Source: Pseudomonadota bacterium (GTDB lineage Bacteria; Pseudomonadota; Alphaproteobacteria; Rhizobiales; Devosiaceae). From it: DNA of 64,000 bases. The stretch spans positions 118,729 to 182,728 of the forward strand of contig JAEWLC010000044.1 of assembly GCA_023393475.1 (NCBI GenBank), in the 5' to 3' direction. A program made the translations under genes and the position numbers. The notes beneath the pieces were generated by a model. That model searched no databases. It was not told where the DNA came from and was given only the letters and a program-made list of their open reading frames with translations. Below, piece by piece: positions 59,842 through 64,000 of this stretch; the first letter of the stretch is position 1; every line of letters begins with the position of its first letter.

Positions 59842-60288
59842 ATGCAGGGAATCAATGGGGTCGGACACGTCGCCATCAAGGTGACTGACCTGGATCGCTC
59901 GCTCGACTACTACGTCAACAAGCTCGGCTTTCCCGAAATGCTCCGGCTCACCAAGGACGACGGGACCGTCTGGCTCGTGTACCTGCGGATCACCGACGAG
60001 CAGTATCTCGAAGTGTTCCCCGGCGCTGAAAACGACCGGGCGCCGGGATGGAACGCCAACGGGATGAACCACATGTGCCTCACTGTCGACGACATCGACG
60101 CGGTGCTGGCGCGCATCGCCGCGGTTGGCCTCACGCTGTTGCTGCCGCTGAAGACGGCAATAGACGGGAACCGCCAGGCCTGGCTGGAAGATCCGGATGG
60201 GAACCGGATCGAGCTGATGGAAATGGCGCCCGACAGCCTGCAACTCGCTGCAATCCAGCGCTTGCGGAAAGAGGGCGCCATCGCCTAA
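59842..60288 (+). CDS. VOC-family (glyoxalase-fold) protein B
   Basis: 148 residues; GGGGAG is 6 nt before the ATG at 59842. The same design as VOC protein A: His9 (GHVAI), Glu57 (YLEVFPGA), His77 (MNHMCL) and Glu124 (IELMEMA). Long shared stretches include LGFPE.LRLT, VYLRITDE and DGNR.....DPDGNRIE. Divergent from the transporter operon and 102 bp before the LacI gene. A pair of related VOC proteins suggests two similar or sequential reactions in one pathway. Confidence 0.88.
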   Translation: MQGINGVGHVAIKVTDLDRSLDYYVNKLGFPEMLRLTKDDGTVWLVYLRITDEQYLEVFPGAENDRAPGWNANGMNHMCLTVDDIDAVLARIAAVGLTLLLPLKTAIDGNRQAWLEDPDGNRIELMEMAPDSLQLAAIQRLRKEGAIA

Positions 60289-60389
60289 GGCAGTGGAACT
60301 GGAGGCGCAACGAGTGAGGGTGACCCGCACCAAGGACTGTTGCCGCCGGGGCTCCGACGGGTACGGATGCTCGACTGCGCAAATGCCGG

Positions 60390-61406
60390 ATGGGCGTTGT
60401 GGGTAAAGGTATTGTCCGGTTACGGGACATCGCCGCGAGAACGGGATTTTCACTCAACACGGTGTCGCTGGCCCTGCGCGACAGCGAGCGCATTCCTGCC
60501 GAGACGCGGAAGAAAATCCAGTCGGCAGCGGTGGAGCTGCGCTATGTCCCCAACCAGATCGCCAAGTCGCTGGTCAGCCGCGAAACCCGAACCATCGGCC
60601 TCGTGCTGACCGATATTCTCAACCCGACGCTGACTCAGACCGCCCAGGCAGTGGAAATTGCTCTCGCGGAAAGGGGCTATGGCACGCTGTTCGCGACTTC
60701 CAACAACACGCTGGAAGAAGAGATCAGGGTGGTCGACATGTTCCGCTCGCGCCAGGTCGATGGCATCCTGATCTACCCGGCCCGGCACCGTGACCTCAAG
60801 CACCTGCGACCGTTGCGCCGGGCCAACTTCCCGGTGGTCCTGCTGATTGCCGACCCGGATGCCGGGATCGATGGCGTGAGCGTCGACGATCGAAGTGGTG
60901 GGTACCAGGCGACGCGCTACCTGATCGGCAGGGGACACCGACGGATCGGATTTCTCGACGCCTCGCATGCGAACGGCAATGACGAGAAACTCGACGGCTA
61001 CCAGCAGGCACTGACCGAGGCCGGCATCGCGATCGACCGCGACCTGATAGCTCCTACCAACGGGCACTACGGGCGCCACGGCTACTTCGCGCTCGACATG
61101 CTGATGAACGGTCCAAAGCGCCCATCTGCCGTGCTGGCGGACAACGACTCTTTGGCACTGGGAGCGCTGCGCTGGTGCCACAAGCACCGGGTGCGCATTC
61201 CCGACGATCTCGCCATCATGGGCTATGACAACATTGCCTTCACCGAGTTCGGCGAACCGCCGCTGTCGACGGTGAACTACGATGCCGCGGCCGTCTCGCG
61301 GATGGCCGTCGACCGGCTGATGCACCTTATCGCGGCAGGCGACGAGCTGCCGCCGCCACGAGTCACCTTGATCGATCCCGAACTCATCATTCGCGAAAGT
61401 ACCTGA
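60390..61406 (+). CDS. LacI-family transcriptional regulator
   Basis: 338 residues. N-terminal helix-turn-helix and hinge: RLRDIAARTGFSLNTVSLAL, then YVPNQIAKSLVSRETRTIGLVL. Periplasmic-binding-like effector domain follows with DGILIYPARH, DRSGGYQATRYLIGRGHRRIGF and PDDLAIMGYDNIAF. Likely represses the sugar locus in the absence of its inducer, by proximity. Followed at 9 bp by the aldo/keto reductase. Confidence 0.93.
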   Translation: MGVVGKGIVRLRDIAARTGFSLNTVSLALRDSERIPAETRKKIQSAAVELRYVPNQIAKSLVSRETRTIGLVLTDILNPTLTQTAQAVEIALAERGYGTLFATSNNTLEEEIRVVDMFRSRQVDGILIYPARHRDLKHLRPLRRANFPVVLLIADPDAGIDGVSVDDRSGGYQATRYLIGRGHRRIGFLDASHANGNDEKLDGYQQALTEAGIAIDRDLIAPTNGHYGRHGYFALDMLMNGPKRPSAVLADNDSLALGALRWCHKHRVRIPDDLAIMGYDNIAFTEFGEPPLSTVNYDAAAVSRMAVDRLMHLIAAGDELPPPRVTLIDPELIIREST

Positions 61407-61414
61407 CCATCACT

Positions 61415-62371
61415 ATGCTGGCCTTTGACCTTCGCCGTGCCCCGCTCGCCAACAATCCCTTGCCCCTGCTGCCCATGGCGCAGGGTGGCTCATGGTATGC
61501 GAAGGGCGTGGCGGACGCAGACCTGCTTGGCGCATTGCAGGCCGCCTACACGGCCGGAATTCGGCACTTCGATACTGCCGCGGGCTACGGCGGCGGCCGG
61601 TCGGAAACCCTGCTTGGCCAGTTCCTTGAGGGGAAGCGGGAGGGCGTTTTTCTTGCCTCAAAGTCCCACTCGGATGACCTGACTGCGGAGGCCGGACTTG
61701 CCGAGGTCGAAGGCAGCCTGAGAAGGCTGAACGTGAACTTCATAGACCTCTACTACATTCACTGGCCGCGCGCGGGCAGGGACATGCGCCCGGTCATGGA
61801 AGGTCTCGAAACCGCACGCGCCCAGGGCAAGATTGGCGCCGTTGGGGTGAGCAACTTCACCGTTGCCCAGATGGAGCAGGTTTCGGAGGTCGGCCGCATC
61901 GCGGTCCATCAACTCGGATACAACCTGCTGTGGCGCTATGCCGAAGCCGAGGCAATTCCGTACTGCCGCGACCATGATATCGCGGTGGTGGCCTACAGCC
62001 CGCTGGGCCACGGCATCCTGACAGGCAAGTTCGGTCGCGACCCCGGGCTTGTTGCTGGTGACCAGCGGCACTCGATCCTGCCATTCCGGGCTGATATCTG
62101 GCCGCATGTGCATTCCGGCGTGGAGCAGATGAAGCGGCTCGCTGCGGACCTCGGGCTGCCGCTGTCGACACTCGCGATCCGCTGGATCCTCGCCCAGGCC
62201 GGCGTCAATGCCGTCGTCGCGGGGGGCTGGAACAGGGATCAGGTGGCGGCCAACGCGGCGGCGCTCGATGCGACAATCCCCGCCACGGCGTATGACGAAC
62301 TTACGACCATCAGCGATGCGATCATGGCGCACATCCCGGATGCCGGAAATCTCTTCAACCACTATCCGTAG
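61415..62371 (+). CDS. Aldo/keto reductase
   Basis: 318 residues, TIM barrel. Catalytic tetrad in order: Asp (RHFDTAAGYGGGRSE), Tyr of GYG, Lys (FLASKSHSD) and His (YYIHWPRAG). NADPH-binding end segment VAGGWNRDQVAAN. Motifs fit the D-threo-aldose/L-fucose dehydrogenase side of the family (weak inference). Same operon as the LacI regulator. Confidence 0.9.
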   Translation: MLAFDLRRAPLANNPLPLLPMAQGGSWYAKGVADADLLGALQAAYTAGIRHFDTAAGYGGGRSETLLGQFLEGKREGVFLASKSHSDDLTAEAGLAEVEGSLRRLNVNFIDLYYIHWPRAGRDMRPVMEGLETARAQGKIGAVGVSNFTVAQMEQVSEVGRIAVHQLGYNLLWRYAEAEAIPYCRDHDIAVVAYSPLGHGILTGKFGRDPGLVAGDQRHSILPFRADIWPHVHSGVEQMKRLAADLGLPLSTLAIRWILAQAGVNAVVAGGWNRDQVAANAAALDATIPATAYDELTTISDAIMAHIPDAGNLFNHYP

Positions 62372-62593
62372 GCTTCCCAATAATACCAAATTGGGCGCTG
62401 CTACAGCAGCCGGAGCTGGGCTCCGTGCGCTCGTGGGAGCCACGACCTGGTCCGATTCCGAGCTAGTCCCAGCCCCTCCACAGACGAACCGTTGGCTGCT
62501 GTAAATTTGGGTGGGCTGCTTATTTGTTGTTCAATCGTTTCGCGGGGGATATGACCGTCCGGCTCGTGTGCAGCCTCCTCCGGAAAAGGACCA

Positions 62594-63943
62594 ATGACTA
62601 AGATCGACGAAAAACTGGAACCCATTCTCGCGGACGTCCTTCGGCGTAATGTTGGCGAGGAGGAGTTCCTCCAGGCCGTCAGGGAAGTCCTCGAAAGCCT
62701 CGGCAGGGTGGTCAGCAAGCACCCGGACTATCTCGACGGTGCATTAATCGAAAGACTCTGCGAACCGGAGCGGCAGATCATCTTTCGCGTGCCGTGGACC
62801 GACGACAAGGGGGATGTGCACATCAACCGCGGCTTCCGCGTCCAGTTCAACTCCGCACTCGGTCCCTACAAGGGTGGCCTGCGCTTCCACCCTTCGGTGA
62901 ACGTCGGCATCATCAAGTTCCTCGGCTTCGAGCAGACCTTCAAGAATGCGCTGACCGGCCTGCCCATCGGTGGCGGCAAGGGCGGCTCGGACTTCAATCC
63001 GCGCGGCCGTTCCGACGGCGAAATCATGCGCTTCTGCCAGTCGTTCATCACCGAGCTCTATCGCCATCTGGGCGAGTACACCGACGTCCCGGCGGGGGAT
63101 ATCGGCGTGGGCGGCAGGGAGATCGGCTACATGTTCGGGCAGTACAAGCGCCTGACCAACCGCTACGAAGCCGGTGTCCTGACCGGCAAGGGGCTTGTCT
63201 ATGGCGGTTCTCGCGCGCGCAAGGAGGCCACGGGCTACGGAGCCACCTACTTCGTCGAGCGCATGCTTTCGGCCAAGAATGAGGGGTTCGAAGGTAAGCG
63301 TGCCGTGGTTTCCGGCTCAGGCAACGTAGCCGTCTACACGATCGAAAAGATCAAGGCGTTCGGGGGCAAGCCTATCGCATGCTCCGACTCCAACGGCTAC
63401 ATCGTCGACGAGGACGGCATCGACATCGACCTGCTCAAGGACGTGAAGGAAGTGCGCCGTGAGCGCATCTCCGAGTACGCCAAGCGCAAGGGCGCAAGCG
63501 TGCGCTATGTCGAGGGCGGTTCGATCTGGGATGTGCCGTGCGACGTGGCAATGCCGTCGGCGACGCAGAACGAACTGACCGGCAAGGATGCACGCACCCT
63601 GATCAAGAATGGCGTCATCGCGGTGGGCGAAGGCGCCAACATGCCGTCCACCCCGGATGCCGTGCGGGCCTTACAGGAGGCAGGGGTGCTCTTTGCCCCG
63701 GGTAAGGCAGCCAACGCCGGCGGCGTCGCCACCTCGGCGCTCGAAATGCAGCAGAATGCGTCGCGCGACAGCTGGACGTTCGCCGAGACGGAGCAGCGGC
63801 TCGCCACCATCATGCACAACATCCACGACACCTGTGCGCAGACGGCCGAGGAATACGGCGTGCGCGGGGACTACGTGTTGGGTGCCAACATTGCCGGCTT
63901 CGTGCGTGTCGCCGAGGCGATGCGGGCGCTGGGCGTGATCTAG
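62594..63943 (+). CDS. gdhA: NADP-specific glutamate dehydrogenase
   Basis: 449 residues, the normal length of hexameric GdhA. AAAGGA precedes the ATG. Glutamate-binding and catalytic region GGLRFHPSVNVGIIKFLGFEQ and the signature LPIGGGKGGSDFNPRGRSD with the catalytic lysines; Rossmann domain VVSGSGNVAVYTIEK. Forms glutamate from 2-oxoglutarate and ammonia. Single gene with its own upstream region. Confidence 0.96.
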   Translation: MTKIDEKLEPILADVLRRNVGEEEFLQAVREVLESLGRVVSKHPDYLDGALIERLCEPERQIIFRVPWTDDKGDVHINRGFRVQFNSALGPYKGGLRFHPSVNVGIIKFLGFEQTFKNALTGLPIGGGKGGSDFNPRGRSDGEIMRFCQSFITELYRHLGEYTDVPAGDIGVGGREIGYMFGQYKRLTNRYEAGVLTGKGLVYGGSRARKEATGYGATYFVERMLSAKNEGFEGKRAVVSGSGNVAVYTIEKIKAFGGKPIACSDSNGYIVDEDGIDIDLLKDVKEVRRERISEYAKRKGASVRYVEGGSIWDVPCDVAMPSATQNELTGKDARTLIKNGVIAVGEGANMPSTPDAVRALQEAGVLFAPGKAANAGGVATSALEMQQNASRDSWTFAETEQRLATIMHNIHDTCAQTAEEYGVRGDYVLGANIAGFVRVAEAMRALGVI

Positions 63944-64000
63944 GCCGAGCTTACTCGTGGTCATTACTTCTGCCCCCAGCCCGGGCAGCAGTCATGACAT

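Overview
The window is GC-rich, densely coded alphaproteobacterial chromosome. Gene content and order point to Hyphomicrobiales (Rhizobiales). The run ccmI-ccmE-ccmF-ccmH, degP-like protease, response regulator, histidine kinase, glnE matches the cycHJKL-degP-glnE neighbourhood known from rhizobia, and pdxA-surA-lptD-lptG-lptF divergent from pepA-holC is also typical of the order. A Devosia-like genus is my best guess. That is an inference from style and synteny, not a search result.

Layout. (1) 1-1315: end of a redox operon, a 2Fe-2S protein cut by the window edge and a FAD-type partner. (2) 1461-13016: cytochrome c maturation genes, periplasmic DegP-like protease, OmpR-type two-component pair, a small exported protein on the other strand, and glnE. 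(3) 13052-19702: envelope operon on the minus strand (lptF-lptG-lptD-surA-like-pdxA), with a RIME-like palindromic repeat whose edge supplies the lptD stop codon. (4) 19923-29060: pepA, holC, a DUF985 cupin, an ABC-F ATPase, a frameshifted secreted protein, ndk, a DEAD-box helicase and two tautomerase-fold genes, one with a Lys/Ala-rich tail. (5) 29066-37790: two paralogous FecR-domain proteins around a potassium-channel gene, a gdx/sugE guanidinium exporter behind a two-hairpin guanidine-II (mini-ykkC) riboswitch, a molybdopterin oxidoreductase, a TauE/SafE exporter, a GST and small proteins.

(6) 38123-52541: a 14.4 kb genomic island at the 3' end of tRNA-Ser(GCU), bounded by an 18-bp direct repeat. 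The attR-proximal module (integrase, hypothetical, AAA ATPase, small island genes) is decayed. The integrase lacks its catalytic domain, the ATPase is cut short, and a PrtN-like regulator near attL is frameshifted. The cargo looks like stress adaptation: a glycosyltransferase-small membrane protein-NhaA operon, a DUF3606 protein, a cold-shock protein, a zinc-ribbon protein, three DUF6894 copies, an arsR-arsC-aqpS operon and an orphan receiver protein.

(7) 52763-62371: a carbohydrate-type uptake locus. A CUT1 ABC transporter is followed on the minus strand by a beta-propeller (PD40) protein, a VOC-family protein and a sugar-nucleotide-epimerase-like dehydrogenase. Divergently there is a second, closely related VOC protein, a LacI-family regulator and an aldo/keto reductase. 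The substrate cannot be read from sequence. (8) 62594-63943: glutamate dehydrogenase.

No CRISPR array, rRNA operon or complete insertion sequence was seen. The strongest non-routine items are the guanidine-II riboswitch, the FecR/K-channel/FecR sandwich, the immobilised island with deletion-type gene fusions, the twin VOC proteins of the sugar locus and three single-base frameshift candidates.
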